Shown piece after piece: positions 13,080 through 24,461 of a stretch of DNA of 64,000 nt. The DNA is taken from positions 175,410,382-175,474,381 of the forward strand of contig JARDYH010000003.1 in NCBI GenBank assembly GCA_029215795.1, in the 5' to 3' direction. The notes below the pieces were generated by a model. The model was not told the origin of the DNA. It ran no database searches and saw only the letters and a program-made list of their open reading frames with translations. Both the position numbers and the translations under genes were made by a program. The stretch's first letter is position 1, and each line of letters begins with the position of its first letter. The stretch comes from Anniella stebbinsi. Its lineage: Eukaryota > Chordata > Lepidosauria > Squamata > Anniellidae.

Positions 13080-14105
13080 TGTACAAGTAAAAAAATCTAT
13101 GCTTTTCCACCTCCCAGTGACCTCCTAGGTAAGCTGCCAATGTTTGCTCACATAATGTTTGCTTGCATAAATGCATATATCACATTTTGGGCATCATTCT
13201 TGAGCCGCTTTTCTGTGCATCTTTTTCATATTTACATGGTTCAAAAACTAAGAAATGAACTTCATAGGAGTTGCTTACACAGTGTATGTGTGTGTGTGTT
13301 GCACCGTGTATATGTATTCCTTTCTCTATCTGTAACAGAAATAATGGAGGCCCATGAGGTTAGTTTTCTGCTACAGTAATTTCTTTCTAATGCATATCAT
13401 AGTAAAAGGCCTTAAAATATACTGCCAGGCTGAGAAACCATAATCAATCTTGGGAATGTTTAGGACCTTTCCAGATTATTTGTTTAGAGTGGAACAAATG
13501 CACTAGTATTGGTCACTTGTGGTGCTGGATGCAGATTTCTCCACTCCAGAGAAGCACTTCCGTTTCAAGGCAGTGCATCTTCCCAGCACTCAAAGAGCAT
13601 TATATTGTTGCTGGAGAAATACCATCCTTTTCTCAGCTAGCAATTTGGAGTTCTGCCTGGAACGTGCCTGACTTAGTGTCATTGGCATTCATTTGATAGT
13701 GCCCATAACATCACTGGTAGTGAGTGACACTACTCTCATGGCTTCCCCATCATGTGACCCCAACTCCAATCCTAAACACTAAAAAAGGGGAATTCAGTGG
13801 AAGTTGAAACTGGCTAGTTTCAAAGCAAAGCAGAAGCACCTTCTCAATTTTGACTGCACATGCTACCACCACTGCCACCTGTGCTTACACAGACAGTGGC
13901 AATTCCAGAAGAACCTCCCAACTGTGGTCCTTCAATGACAGTGCAACCCCATCCAGAACTGGTTGCTCCCCGATATCAAGATCATCTTGTTTCCTGCTCA
14001 CAGCCTGGATTAAGCATCCATCTCAAAACCACTTCCTGACACAGCCTACCTAGGATTTGCAGATGGTCAATAGAGGTAGAGCTCCTTGTCATCAACATAT
14101 TGCTG
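13080..14105. other. Non-genic stretch
   Basis: Short GT run at 13275-13290. No gene or clear repeat otherwise. Confidence 0.45.
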
Positions 14106-14109
14106 ACCC

Positions 14110-14420
14110 TACAGTTTAAGGGGCTATCTATATGTCTCATTTGCCTTGTGGTGGCTGTGCGGTTGTGCTGCATTGGTTATATGATGCAGCCGCCAGCTTG
14201 CAGCCACCATGGGGCTTTCCCTTGGAGCTGCACATTTAAAATGTCAGAGACTTACCCCAACTTTTCCCTTTGAATTGAGGTCACTACGGCCCTTCTGCCA
14301 TGTAACCTTCCTTCAGCATCGACCTGGGGGTGTTCTGGGGCATATGGCAACTGCTGATTGGTTGCCAGAAGCTGGGCAGAGGGCAGGGGCGGGCTCAGGT
14401 ACCTGGATGGCTGACAGAAA
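14110..14420. mobile_element. Family G dispersed repeat, copy 1
   Basis: Shares an ordered series of blocks with 24640-24930: a TATATGATGCAGC block, a CAGCCATNNNGGGGC-like block, TTCCC then GGAGCT, a TTAAAA block, and CTGATTGGTTGCCA against CTGATTGGATGCCA. This colinearity over about 300 bp shows a diverged interspersed family. Class unknown, probably a non-autonomous DNA element. Confidence 0.5.
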
Positions 14421-14787
14421 ACCTGCGTTCCCTCCTGCCATGGGGAATCACTGTCCCCACCCTGCAGCTGTGATGCCGCAGGGTTTTTATGGAGTGCACA
14501 GCCAAAGCACTGCTGTAAAGGCATCCCCCAAACCTCCAGATGTTTTCCCCCAGGTGCATCATGCAGATTCTAAAAAGTATGGGGAACAAGACTGAACCAT
14601 GTGGCATCCTGTATTCAAAAGGCCATGTGGCAGTACAGAAGTCTCCAAGGACCACCTTCTGAAAGTGGCTTTCCAGACTGGAGCCACCACAAAACTGCCT
14701 CCAAAGTTCAACACTCTGAAGAATACCTTGGTTGATAGTACTGAAATCCACCAGGGAGTCCAGGACAACTAATAGTGCTGCATTCAT
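14395..14787 (-). mobile_element. Decayed LINE reverse transcriptase fragment (L2/CR1 clade)
   Basis: The minus-strand frame resembles the palm of a non-LTR reverse transcriptase. Residues 5-20 (LLVVLDSLVDFSTINQ) match the motif A region, usually of LDLSAAFDTVDH type, with the first aspartate at residue 10 kept. Residues 61-80 (MPHGSVLFPILFRICMMHLG) match the PQGSVLSPLLFNIYM region, with His instead of Gln at 63. The YADD catalytic box expected near residues 91-98 is destroyed (YSSALAVH), so the enzyme is dead. The reading frame probably drifts after about residue 90. The fragment is an old 5'-truncated or broken insertion, not a gene. Confidence 0.7.
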
Positions 14788-14970
14788 ATTATTATTATTT
14801 ATTTATTTATTTATTTATTTATAACCCGCCTCTCCCTCCAGATTGAGGTGGGGAACAACAACAAATATAAAACACAAGAACCACAAAATAGATTAAATAT
14901 TAAAACAAATAAAAACTAATACATCATTAAAAACATCTTAATGGGGAAAGGAATTTTACCATCCCCAGGA
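14788..14970 (-). mobile_element. LINE/SINE tail with (TTTA)n, minus strand
   Basis: ATT and TTTA units at 14788-14822 form the reversed 3' microsatellite. They are followed by ATAACCCGCCTCTCCCTCC, the reversed form of a GGAGGGAGAGGCGGGTTAT tail block, then an A-rich stretch. It abuts the dead reverse transcriptase at 14787. Confidence 0.55.
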
Positions 14971-16755
14971 TGGCGGGGCCACAGGGGGTTCCCTACCTTC
15001 TCTGCCGTGCAACGAGGGCTCCTGTTCCTTAAAAAAAATGGCAGGCATGACGTCTCTTTCTCTCGGGATGTCACACCTCCTGTTTAGAAACTGAGGGACG
15101 ATCCTGGAAGATCGTCCCCCTCCCTCCTTCTATACCCTTAGGTGTGGAAAGGGCCTTGGTAAAAGGCAGCTTCCTACGTTCCATTTCTTCACCCATTTTT
15201 AAGAGCATCAGAGAAAGCAAAGTCATGGTGGTGTAGTGCTTGGATTGGCTGCACAGAAAAGAGCCATGCAGCATCAATACCAGCTGCAGAGTGGGACTAC
15301 TGATGGACCTGACCAGTCAGTCTTTTCTCAATGTTTTGATCCTGACTGTTACTTCCCTGTCTCCAGATTTTTCAAAGGCAATTATCAGTAGCTCAGCAAG
15401 CTCATTAAGGCTTCTGCAGTATTAAAAAACAAAACAAAACCGGGCCCGCTGATGCGTGGATGTTCATTTGCCCTAGCACCATCCTTCACTTTCTGTCAGT
15501 GGTCGTCTTGGTAAACTTACTAATTGTCAACAAATTCCCCCGTTTTTCTTGTTGAGTGCTGTGATTTCAAGGCAGCTGAGCAACTCACTCCATTTCCCAG
15601 CATAAGGGCAACCAAGACTGTTTCCATCCCTAAACCAGAAATGGAACTGGATTGGAATTGATCCAAATAATCAGCTCCAAGACTTAAGCCTTCCTTCTTA
15701 TATTATATCCTTTCCATAAATTAGATTATATTATTCCAAGAATAAGGCAATTTAAAAACAAACAAAACCACCCTGGCATCAATACTCTAAAATAATATAA
15801 TTTCCTATTTTATGTATGGTTAAAATCCTTATTAAGTGACTTTCGATGTTAAACCTTAAAAATCACTGTACAGTATATACACAGTAAGACACAGCCATCC
15901 GTATTCCTTTGAAACGCTCTGCAAATGCACATAAAATTGTAAATAAAAGTGAAGAGCTAAAGGTGTTATACATTATGCAAAAGAAGCCTGCTTCATATGA
16001 GATCAAATTAATCCCTAATGTAAACTGAGCAAGATCAGTGAAATTCTGCAAGTGTTAAAAATGGCTGCTTGTTTTTATTGGTCTTCTAGCAAAGTCTAAC
16101 TCTGCCAACCTCATGCAACATTATTTATTAAGCAGAGTACATTGTGTGTGTGTGTGATAGAGAGAGAGGGGGGGTTCCCATTCTGGAAGATAAGATGCAC
16201 AGAGATATGAGAAGGGAAGATGTAATGGAAGGCTTTCCAATTCTTGCGACATCACCATATCCTCAGTCAATTACACAAATTTAAGATACTTCTGGTCACT
16301 AACACCTTCTGTTTTCCTTCCACTTCACTTGGATCCTCAGTCCTGTCAAAAGCCCTACCAGAGTTACCTACTTTCGCCCCTAAAGGGATAGATTGCTAGA
16401 ACCCTATTTGCAGCATGGACAGATGATGGGAGATGGGAAAGGTCCAATGGAGTCGCTGGATGGAGTTAGGTCAGGCTCAGGTAAGGTTGTGCTAAACTCC
16501 TGATGTAACCATTATTTTGTTTGGGTTTCCCCTTGCTACCTTTGCCTGACTTCCGGCGGTCTCTCTTTTCCTTCTCTCCTGCAAAAGCAGTTGAAGCTCT
16601 GTGTGAGTGCGAGCAACTGTGCATGCACACCAAGTTAGAATTCAACTCTAGCACAAATCTTCATTGTGAGTAAAAGTTCCTTTCAGGTGCTTAGATTCTC
16701 AATAGACAAACCAAAAAGGGGGCAGTTTAGGAGGTATGTAGTCATGTTGTTAAGT
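14971..16755. other. Non-genic stretch
   Basis: No gene. A fragment at about 15150-15182 (GGCAGCTTCCTACGTTCC) resembles the end of the SINE at 16784. A GT/GA run lies at 16143-16168. Confidence 0.45.
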
Positions 16756-16756
16756 G

Positions 16757-17070
16757 CAGGGGTGGGCAACTTGTGGCCCTCCAAGTAAGAACGGAGGAAG
16801 CTGCCATGTATGAGTCAGACTGTTGGTCCATCTAGGCCAGTATTGTCGACACTGACTGGCAGCAGCTCTCCCAGGTTTCAGGCAGGACATTTTCCAGTCC
16901 TACCTGAGAACCTGGAACCTTCTGCATGCAAAGCATGTGTTCTACCACTGAACTACATTCCATCCCAGATGTTATTGGGCTGCAACTCCCATCAGCCCTA
17001 GCCAGCATAGCTAGTGGTTAGCACTGATGGAAATTGCAGTCCAACAGCACCTGAAATCCCCCACTCCTGG
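16757..17070. mobile_element. Family D MITE split by a SINE
   Basis: The left end CAGGGGTGGGCAACTTGTGG lies at 16757-16776. The element resumes at 16967 with AGATGTTATTGGGCTGCAAC and ends near CCCACTCCTGG at 17070. The two parts join to give an ordinary family D palindrome once the intervening SINE is removed. This gives a relative age: the MITE was there first. Confidence 0.75.
16784..16966 (-). mobile_element. tRNA-derived SINE inserted in a MITE
   Basis: Read on the minus strand it begins with a tRNA-like head. The reversed A-box region is at about 16941-16957 (TCTACCACTGAACTACA) and a degenerate reversed B box at about 16905-16920. The body then runs to GGCAGCTTCC and GTTCTTAC. It matches a SINE I remember as common in reptiles, with a tRNA-Ala-like head. 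The B box is damaged, so pol III transcription is unlikely. Confidence 0.7.
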
Positions 17071-17089
17071 TTTAGTGGATAAACACTCT

Positions 17090-17232
17090 GGGTTTGTTCA
17101 GACAACACACTAAACCATAGTTAGGATGCTAACTCTTTTGCAGAAAATAGTTAATGACCGTGTTTAAACCGTTGTTGTGTAACCACCATGGTTAGCAATG
17201 GTTCACACAACATGCTAAGTTATAATGTTTAG
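17090..17232. mobile_element. Family C MITE, truncated
   Basis: Starts GGGTTTGTTCAGACAACACA and runs through the conserved inner blocks TTTTGCAGAAAATAGTTA and AACCACCATGGTTAGCAATG to ATAATGTTTAGC. The second terminal end is missing. Full copies are at 21621-21813 and 42953-43135. Confidence 0.7.
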
Positions 17233-17718
17233 CAGTTTTGTATTTTAGCTGGTGCCTCCCAAAGTGTTACAAATAAAAAGAACAGTGTTTTTGTGCACAA
17301 CAAGAAGAGGGGGGGAAAACCACTTCAACATCTCTGGAAATGTGCTACCTTTATATTGAATAATTGATACTTTGCCTGTTCCCAGGTGTTTGAAGCAGTC
17401 ATACCAAGTGCAGCCATTGTCTTGGTTGTTTTAGCCTGCTTTGTGGTTGCATGTGCAAAAGCTGAAACAAAAGAGATTAGTTCTAAAGGGAAAAAAGAAA
17501 ATGCTTCCTTGCTTTGTTAAGGTGATGTATCTGTATCACAATAGTCATCGTCTGATTAAAAAAAAATCCCCCTATCTCAGTGCAAGATAGAATGACTCTT
17601 CCAAGATCATGCTTTGCTATTCTCAAGCTGTTATTGTTGTTGTTTTTTAAAAAATCTTTCATTAAAAGTAAGAAAAAATGTTTTAAAACAGGCCATCAGA
17701 TTATTAGGGCATCTTTTA

Positions 17719-18087
17719 GAGCAGCCTTCCCCAACCTGTGCCCTCCAGATTTTTTGGATTTCAGTTTCCATCAGCATGGCCAATGATCGGAATGGGGATG
17801 TACAGATTTGATTGAATTGTTCCATCTGTGTTTCTCAGGTTGTCAGCCATCTTTCATTCTGTTCTCTGCTCATTGATGGAATCACATTTTTTAATATAAA
17901 ATCAGAATTCCATCTGGAAGTCTGTGAAAAAGCCAATTGGGAAAAGCCAATCTGCTGCAGAATCCATAGGTCAGATTCATAGAAATCTGAATTCATATGC
18001 ATCCATTGCAGATTTCTCTGACATCCCTAGGGAATGCTGGGAGGTGTAACCCAAAACTTCTGGAGGGCACAAGGTTGCAGAAGGCTG
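17719..18087. mobile_element. Family D MITE split by another MITE
   Basis: The left half (CCTTCCCCAACCTGTGCCCT through CATGGCCAATGATCGGAATG) ends near 17796. The right half (GGAATGCTGGGAGGTG to AGGTTGCAGAAGGC) resumes near 18030. The GGAATG word is present on both sides of the insert, consistent with a target-site duplication. Confidence 0.65.
17797..18029. mobile_element. MITE with GGATGT ends inside family D
   Basis: The left end GGATGTACAGATTT and the reversed right end GGATGTCAGAGAAATC form imperfect terminal inverted repeats of about 14-16 bp. No coding capacity. It resembles the GGGATGTGCA-ended hAT MITEs of squamates. Family call tentative. Confidence 0.5.
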
Positions 18088-18368
18088 TTTTACAATGTTT
18101 CAAAACTATTACTCAGACCAATTAATTAATTACGACTGCAGTCCTATATCCACTTACCTTGGAGTAAAGTTCATTGAGAGCATTTCTACATGAGCACCTT
18201 TACCAAGGCTTCTGCTTCCGGATTCTTCGCATGATTAAGATCAGCTTCTTTACACGTGCTTCTTTCCAGGGGTTTTCTTTCTCTTCCTTTCTGTTTGTTT
18301 CATTATACAGCCACTTAGATGACACTGTGGTATAGTGGAATTGCGCAATTTCACGAGACTCTCATTCT

Positions 18369-18530
18369 TAGGCTGACCATATGAAAAGGAGGACAGGGCT
18401 CATGTAACTTTAACAGTTGTAGAGAAAAGGGAATTTCAGCCAGTGTCATTTGTATGCAATTAGTTCCTGGTGAAATTCCCTCTTCATCACAACTGTTAAA
18501 GTTGCAGGGGCCCTGCTCCTTCCTACCTTG
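18369..18530 (+). mobile_element. Family B MITE, single-unit form
   Basis: Starts TAGGCTGACCATATGAAAAG and carries the body blocks TTTAACAGTTGTAGAGAAAA, GGGAATTTCAGCCAGTGTCA and CCTCTTCATCACAACTGTTA, then a GGGGCCCTGC block. The expected end (TGGTCACCCTA type) is degraded around TGTATACATCACCGA. No target duplication found. Confidence 0.7.
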
Positions 18531-18564
18531 TATACATCACCGACACCTGTGGCAATGCCCCTCC

Positions 18565-18632
18565 TTCCCCAACCTGGAGGCCTCCACTCCTTTCATCCAC
18601 TCCACCTGGAGGGCCCAGGCTGGGAAAGGCTG
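18565..18632. mobile_element. Family D fragment
   Basis: CTTCCCCAACCTGGAGGCC at the left and GGCCCAGGCTGGGAAAGGC at the right give a short, diverged inverted repeat of the family D type, next to the family B copy. Confidence 0.4.
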
Positions 18633-18639
18633 TGTTAGA

Positions 18640-19195
18640 GTCTCAGCCATAATAATCTGCATGGCTAAACTGTAAAATGTGAAATGGCCCCTTTAGGAGT
18701 GCTTTGGATATTGACTTAGGCTAATGCCGAGTTTACACAAATGCAGTTCAGTGGTGAATGATCAAGGATTACTGGGTCATTGGATTATTTCAGAAGAATA
18801 TTGCTGGCTGATGTCCCAACAATGAGAGTCTCAATCTTAATATGTTTTTACCTTTTTCCACAGTGTTTGCAAGCATAACTGCTGGCTCTGCAATGGTCCC
18901 TGTCAAGAATTTCTGGATGCATTTTGCCTCATGAGTTGGGATTGGTTTGTGGCATAATATCATATAATCTGACCATGTGATAGTAGCAACCAACTAGGAT
19001 TTGCCTTAAATTTGATTGGCCTTTTTATTTTTAACTCAATACTCATGAGTACTTTATTTGAGAAACTTGAGGGAGGTGGGAAATCAGACAGAACTTTATA
19101 TCCAGAGTTAATTCATTTGAACTGACTACACTTTATGGTTTCTGAACGTTGCTGAAAATATTTATTTCAGTGTAAGAAAATTCCATCTCTTTTTT
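18640..19195. other. Non-genic stretch
   Basis: No gene or repeat recognised. Confidence 0.45.
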
Positions 19196-19666
19196 TCTCT
19201 TTCTGTTCAAAACTCCATTTCCTGTGTTAGGGAATGGCGGAGCAGGACCCCAAGTCCTTCCACACAGAGCAGTGCCTTTGTTTAAATTCTTGACCTGAAG
19301 AGCTAAGGAGCCAGGAAAGTGGTGGCGTTTTCTTGGCTCTCTGCCCCAGACATCAGATTTCTCGAAACTTCTCTTCTTGCTTGTTCAAAAATAAAATAAT
19401 TGTAAAGCAGTAAATGAAAGAAATGAACACAATACTATCTTTCCCCTTACTTTGCTACTGTTTTTAAATGCACAGTGCACACATTATATACAATAGTTAG
19501 ATTTGAGGCAGCCTAAAAACCAAGAAAGCAACCAGATACTTTTCTACTTATTGATCCTTTAAAGAAGGGAAGGGAGGTGAAAGACATTGTTCTCATAAAG
19601 TTTTGATTCACCTCTTCCCTTTTTTCTTTTTCTAATTTTCTTTTAGCTTTTTAACTTAATGCTCTC

Positions 19667-19688
19667 GTTGTTGTTGTTGTTGTTGTTG
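19667..19688. repeat. (GTT)n microsatellite
   Basis: About seven GTT units. Confidence 0.9.
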
Positions 19689-20026
19689 CTTCTCTTTGTG
19701 AAATGTTAAGCCATCGGTGGGGGTTCACTTTCGTGGTGTAACTTTCCAGAAATTGTATATCTGCATAGCAACTTCACTGCAGGCAGCTTATGTCATGGTA
19801 TCATGTGTCAGAAAGATGAAAAGAACTCAAAATCTGAGCTGTGCTACAAACTTGGGTCCCTGATTCTGGAGCATCGATATTGGTATGCTTAAAAGAGGTG
19901 TCAGGACAGGCAATTTCAGGGCAAGAGAGGTGTAAGCCTTTATCTGGCTGACGACAGCAAAAGGACACACAGCCTCACCTCCATCCTGTGTGGACGATCC
20001 AACGGAAAACAAAGGTTGTCTTTTTC

Positions 20027-20053
20027 CTCTCTCTCTCTCTCTTTCTCTCTCTC
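20027..20053. repeat. (CT)n microsatellite
   Basis: CT run with one interruption (TTT). Confidence 0.9.
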
Positions 20054-20597
20054 ACCGCTTGTCCCTGTTGTCTGCCTCCAACTGCAACCTGAGCCTGGAT
20101 CCTGAGCCCAGTGTCCAGATTAGAGATTGTTGACTCAGATTTAGTAGTGAAACACGAGCCAGGCCCGCTTGATGGGCCAGCCTTGCAGAAGCCAAAAGAA
20201 AGATCGTATGTCAGCCAGGAGCCTGGCTTTTCTTTATCACAAACTTCCTAATCTGTGTCTTTTCCTTTCCTTTCCTTTTTTCTAAACTTACCTGCTTTCA
20301 ATTCCTTCTATATGGCATCATAAATCAGAGAATTAACAAGTGTGGCAAGCTTTTGCCACAGTGAGAGACAATGAGCTTTCTGTATCTTTAACGAGCAAGC
20401 AGCACTCAACATAATCAATGGTGAGCCTCACGTCAAATGTATGAAAAATAACGGCTTGGTCCGAACACTTTGAGGATATTTCTCATTGTCCGAGCAGCCA
20501 GCTTTTATGAGAATATGACATGCTCTAGAAACTTGCTCTTCATTTTGCAGGAGAATCATTAAAATAAATCATTACATCGCTGTTTTTGCTCCTTCTT

Positions 20598-20621
20598 CTC
20601 TCTCTCTCCCCCCCCCCCCCC
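20598..20621. repeat. CT run followed by poly-C
   Basis: Short CT repeat passing into 14 consecutive C at 20608-20621. Confidence 0.9.
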
Positions 20622-20699
20622 GCCCATCTCCTCCTTTGGCACACACACTCCTTTTTCTTGGCTTTTGATTTCATCCATCTTTCAGTCGCTTCGTGCCTT

Positions 20700-21610
20700 T
20701 GGTAATTTATGTGCAAGATTTTTCCAAACCTCCAAATGTTTTTCCATTTGGCAAACCACCTCCTGAAACCTCCACAGAATGTAACTGTAGAGTTTTCTTG
20801 TAGTCCAGTACATGAACTATAAATGTTAACACAAAGATGCCTCTAATACTTACTAATCCTGAACAGGGATGATATATTTATGGACAGAAGGATTGTTGTT
20901 TCTTTCTATAACACTGCATTGTTAGTTTTATATACACCTTAAGGTTTGCTGCACAAGGGCTCCCCCCCCCCGTTTTTCCCTTTTAAAAAAACCCTCCATT
21001 TTTGGAAGCCTCATGATACCATATGGAGAACTGTTTTATGCTTCTAATGGTAATTTTAAAGATCGTAGATATAAACTAGTTTTTTTAGTGTGTGTGTTTT
21101 CTTATGCATAATGACTTTGCATTATAATTCATACCTATTAGCTTTTATAGGAAATCTTAAAATGACAGATTAAGAATGCAAAGAAAATACATTGTCACTA
21201 ATATAAAACCCTTTATGCCATTCTCATCCTTAAACCTGTTTACTTCCCCTGACATTGATGGAACTAAGCTGGCTTTCAAGCAATCACACGGCTTATATTG
21301 GCTGTGGATCTTAAGCATGCAGCCTCTATGGCTGGGTGCAGAGCATGGCCTCCACTGAACTAGCTGCAGCAACATGCTGTGTGAGGCAATTCTGTTCCTG
21401 CTATGCTGTCTGTCCATTTCCATCTCATTTTAAGCACCTGCTGCAATATTCCAGGTGAGTGTCTGAAATTGCTAGCTCTGGAATAATCTGAATGAAGTGT
21501 GCATAGCTGCGAGGTTGTCTCCATCTCTGCACCACTCCTACCGTATACCTGTGTGGCACACCACGGATGGGCTGCGGAGTCATCGATATGCAGGTGATAC
21601 CCAATTCTAG
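20700..21610. other. Non-genic stretch
   Basis: C tract near 20961-20970. Otherwise no gene or repeat that I can assign. Confidence 0.45.
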
Positions 21611-21620
21611 CTCTCATTGA

Positions 21621-21813
21621 CCCTGTTCAGATGACACACTAAGCCACGTTGGTTAAGCATTTTGAGCTAAACGTTATGGCTTATGACCAACTTAGCATGT
21701 CATGTGAACCATTCCTAACCATGGTGGCTATGTAACCACGGTTTAAACATGCTCATTTGCTACAAAAGTGTTAGTGGCCTAACCATGGCTTAACGTGTTG
21801 TCTGAACAAGCCC
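21621..21813 (-). mobile_element. Family C MITE, full length
   Basis: Ends CCCTGTTCAGATGACACAC and, from the other side, GGGCTTGTTCAGACAACACG give imperfect terminal inverted repeats of about 18 bp. The inner blocks are those of 17090 read in reverse (AACCATGGTGGCTATGTAAC). No coding capacity. No clear 8-bp duplication at its ends, so class hAT is tentative. Confidence 0.7.
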
Positions 21814-21959
21814 ATTTTCATCTGATCCGAGGTAGTGGAAGCCATGGACCTCTCTCTCTTTCTGCTGTAAACTATGGGATGGGAAGCAATAAGATGAAAC
21901 AAACAAGTTAGATATACTGTTGGGAAGTTGGGAGACTGGCAATAGGTGGAAACCCATTC

Positions 21960-22310
21960 TGGTGTCTGAGTAGGTGCAGTCTGCCTTGGATGGGGTTGAG
22001 GGGTGCAGAACCTCAGGCCAGGGGGCCAGATCCACCCTTCCTGGGGGTCCCAGCACAGCCCTACAAGATTCCCCAGATGTCCACGCCCCCTTCCCTTGGC
22101 CCCACCCTTTTCTTCCTACCACCAATCATGTGACCGTTTCCCTGCTTTTGTCTCCCCCCCCCCCCATTCTAAAAGGTTGAATGCCTCTCCTAAGGCTTAG
22201 TTACTGGCAGGAAGCTGAAAATACAGTGGCATTCTAGATGTGCTTGGCTCTGCTCCTTTTGCCTGTGGCCCCACCCACCAGTGGAATATGGCCCCTGAGA
22301 GATTCTCTGA
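21960..22310. mobile_element. Possible GC-richer DNA-element relic
   Basis: Contains GGGTGCAGAACCTCAGGCCA and GGGGGCCAGAT, wording that recurs in diverged form at 41085-41135, 45565-45610 and 54395-54475 (GGCCAGATTGACCC; GGCCAAATTAGGCC). Ends could not be set. Includes a C tract at 22154-22167. Confidence 0.35.
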
Positions 22311-23400
22311 AAAGGAATCTGCCCTTGAAGATCCTAGTTTGAGGGAGCTTCTTGACCAGCCGTTCTTGTCAGAGGCCCAGGTGGCTTCAGTGGCAAGATG
22401 GAACTCCTTTTCCAGCTGCTATGTCAGCTATGACCTTACTTGGTGGAATAGGAGCTCACTATAGTTATTCGTGGCCTAGCTACCTCCAGATTAGAGAACT
22501 GAGATTGAGAGGACTTTCAGACGGGGGAAAATCATGTTTCCTTACCATCATTCTGCTTCCTGATTCTCTTCCACATTTGAAATGAGCATAATTACATGGA
22601 GGAGAGACCCAAGCAACCATGTGGCCCATACAATTCAATGGGACAGCACCCTCTAGTGGTCATTTTATAGCGCAACCTCACTTGCACACTACAGGAAATC
22701 CTGACAAACCTGATGTATCTCAGAAGAGTTACATTTTCTGAGGTTTATTTTTTTGGCGCTAAAACTGGGACAAGGAGCAAGAGATGCACAGGAGGCTCAT
22801 GGCATCGTCAAAATGACCCACGAACATCTGTGAGTGGCTAATCATGAGCATGCTATAAATCGCTCATTTAAAGAAGCCCATTGTCTACATGGGGCTGCCC
22901 CTGAAAAGCATTTGGAAACTGCAACTAGTGCAAAATGTGAGGTGGTCAGAACATATTCTTTCATTTTGTTTGATCTGTAGTGTTTGCCAGCTTGATTCTG
23001 GGCCCCTGAACTATTTTGAATAATGTAATCCGTGAGGGTCATCCAAATATAGATGGCAGCAATAGCAGGGAACAAGATCGATAGATGCTTCTCTTTCAAC
23101 CCAGTTTTAGCAGAAATCATAGGAAATGAAGGGTAGGAAAAGTTTTCCATTGTGAAAATATTGCCATATTTAAGCAGTTCCCCTCCTATCACAGTGCTCG
23201 TCTGGAATGGAGTCCAAGAAGTCAGTTCTGTTTAGAATGGATTTGTGAACTTTTCCATTGCTGGTGATGTCTCACACTTTTCACACCCATGGAACATGTT
23301 GAGATCACGGCTGCCATTCCCCCCCCTTCAGCCCCCCCCCAAGTTTGCTTGGAAGGTCAGAACCATTATCCATATTTAAGAGAAATGAAGCAAGCATGCA
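22310..23400. other. Non-genic stretch
   Basis: No gene. Short C tracts near 23320-23340. Confidence 0.45.
22646..22659 (-). promoter_or_regulatory. CTCF-like motif (weak candidate)
   Basis: On the minus strand the bases read CCACTAGAGGGTGC, close to the CTCF core CCASYAGRKGGCRS, with T in place of a key C in the GGC core. Binding is uncertain. Confidence 0.25.
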
Positions 23401-23401
23401 G

Positions 23402-23536
23402 CAAGGGTGAGCAATTGGTGGCCCTCCAGATGTTTGGTCTACAGTTTCCATCGCACCTCACCATTGGCTGCGTTGTCTAGAGTTGATGGGAGTTGTAAGC
23501 CCAAACATCTGGAGGACCATAAGTTGCCCACCACTG
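23402..23536. mobile_element. Family D MITE with target duplication (hAT-like), 135 bp
   Basis: Imperfect palindrome from CAAGGGTGAGCAATTGGTGG to AAGTTGCCCACCACTG. The flanking octamers GCATGCAG (23394-23401) and GCATACAG (23537-23544) agree at 7 of 8 positions, as expected for a hAT insertion. No coding capacity. Confidence 0.8.
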
Positions 23537-23539
23537 GCA

Positions 23540-24461
23540 TACAGAGTTATTTTTCTTACCTGTGGTCGCATGTGGGCACCTTTCGACAGAGAAGGATCTA
23601 TTCCTTGACGCAACACAGTAGTTTTAGCTGTTTCTGTGAGGCATTGGAGAAACTATTGTATTTAATCACTGCCTCTAAGGCCAATATACCTCTATTGTGA
23701 GAATAGAATAGGGAGGTGGGAGACCCAGTGTATACTGTTGTTTGCTTGGAGGAAGTGCAGCATATACATGTGACTTATAAAAATAATAGTTAAGCACTGC
23801 GGTGCATCATTGTGTACTTATTTCCAATCCAAGTGATGCTAGTGGGCCATGCCACTCTCGGAAGGAGAAAATAGTGATGCATAAAGGGCCCTTTCGGAAT
23901 GTCTCTTTGTGTGGCATTTCCCTCCCTCTCTTTTCCTCCATGAATAAATTATATGTCTAATTTGATATCATTTTCTAGATTTATAGTCACCTATATTAGG
24001 TGTGCGTGTGTGCGTGTGTGCGTAAGTGTAAGAGCTGTTCCACATGTGCGAACTCACACTCGATCCACAACAGGTGGGTAATGGAAACTGACTCAGCAAT
24101 CAAATGATGCAGGATGCCTTTGTAAAAGACACCTATGTCGTTATTGAAAAGAAAAACATGTGTATAACGTGTTATAAGAAGAAAAAATGCATGGAAATGG
24201 GGAAGCTGATGAGTGCACCAGGAGAAGGATCAGGATTTCTCTTTGCTGACATCAATGAATGGCTAGCCAATCCTGGACCTGTATGCAAATATGAATCACC
24301 AATATACTTCATGCATATACTTTTGCACACAACACCATTTTGGGGTGTGCTCAATACAGCTTGGCTTGTATGTGTCAATATTTTACAAGAGCCTTCTGAG
24401 TCACAGATACCTGCATTGCATGTGGTCGGGTGTGCCTGTTTAAGCATTTGTTTGCATATTT
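23540..24461. other. Non-genic stretch
   Basis: Contains a GTGC/GTGT run at 24000-24023 and an open frame of 119 codons at 24104-24463 with no recognisable domain. No repeats assigned. Confidence 0.45.

Larger units (their letters stand above)
19200..20600. promoter_or_regulatory. Repeat-poor block, candidate conserved non-coding element
   Basis: Apart from two microsatellites, no mobile element is seen across about 1.4 kb. It contains a perfect AP-1-type TGACTCA at 20131-20137 and a text-rich stretch at 20100-20580 with many homeodomain-like TAAT/ATTA cores. No credible open frame. This is inference only: the stretch simply has the look of an enhancer-type element in a gene-poor interval. 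Confidence 0.25.

Noticed and set aside
12807..13379. 190-codon open frame on the plus strand
   Set aside because: Its first part is the internal frame of family A copy 1 and it runs out into unrelated flanking DNA; not a host gene.
16784..16966. Possible tRNA gene on the minus strand
   Set aside because: The tRNA-like head lacks a proper cloverleaf and continues into a SINE body.
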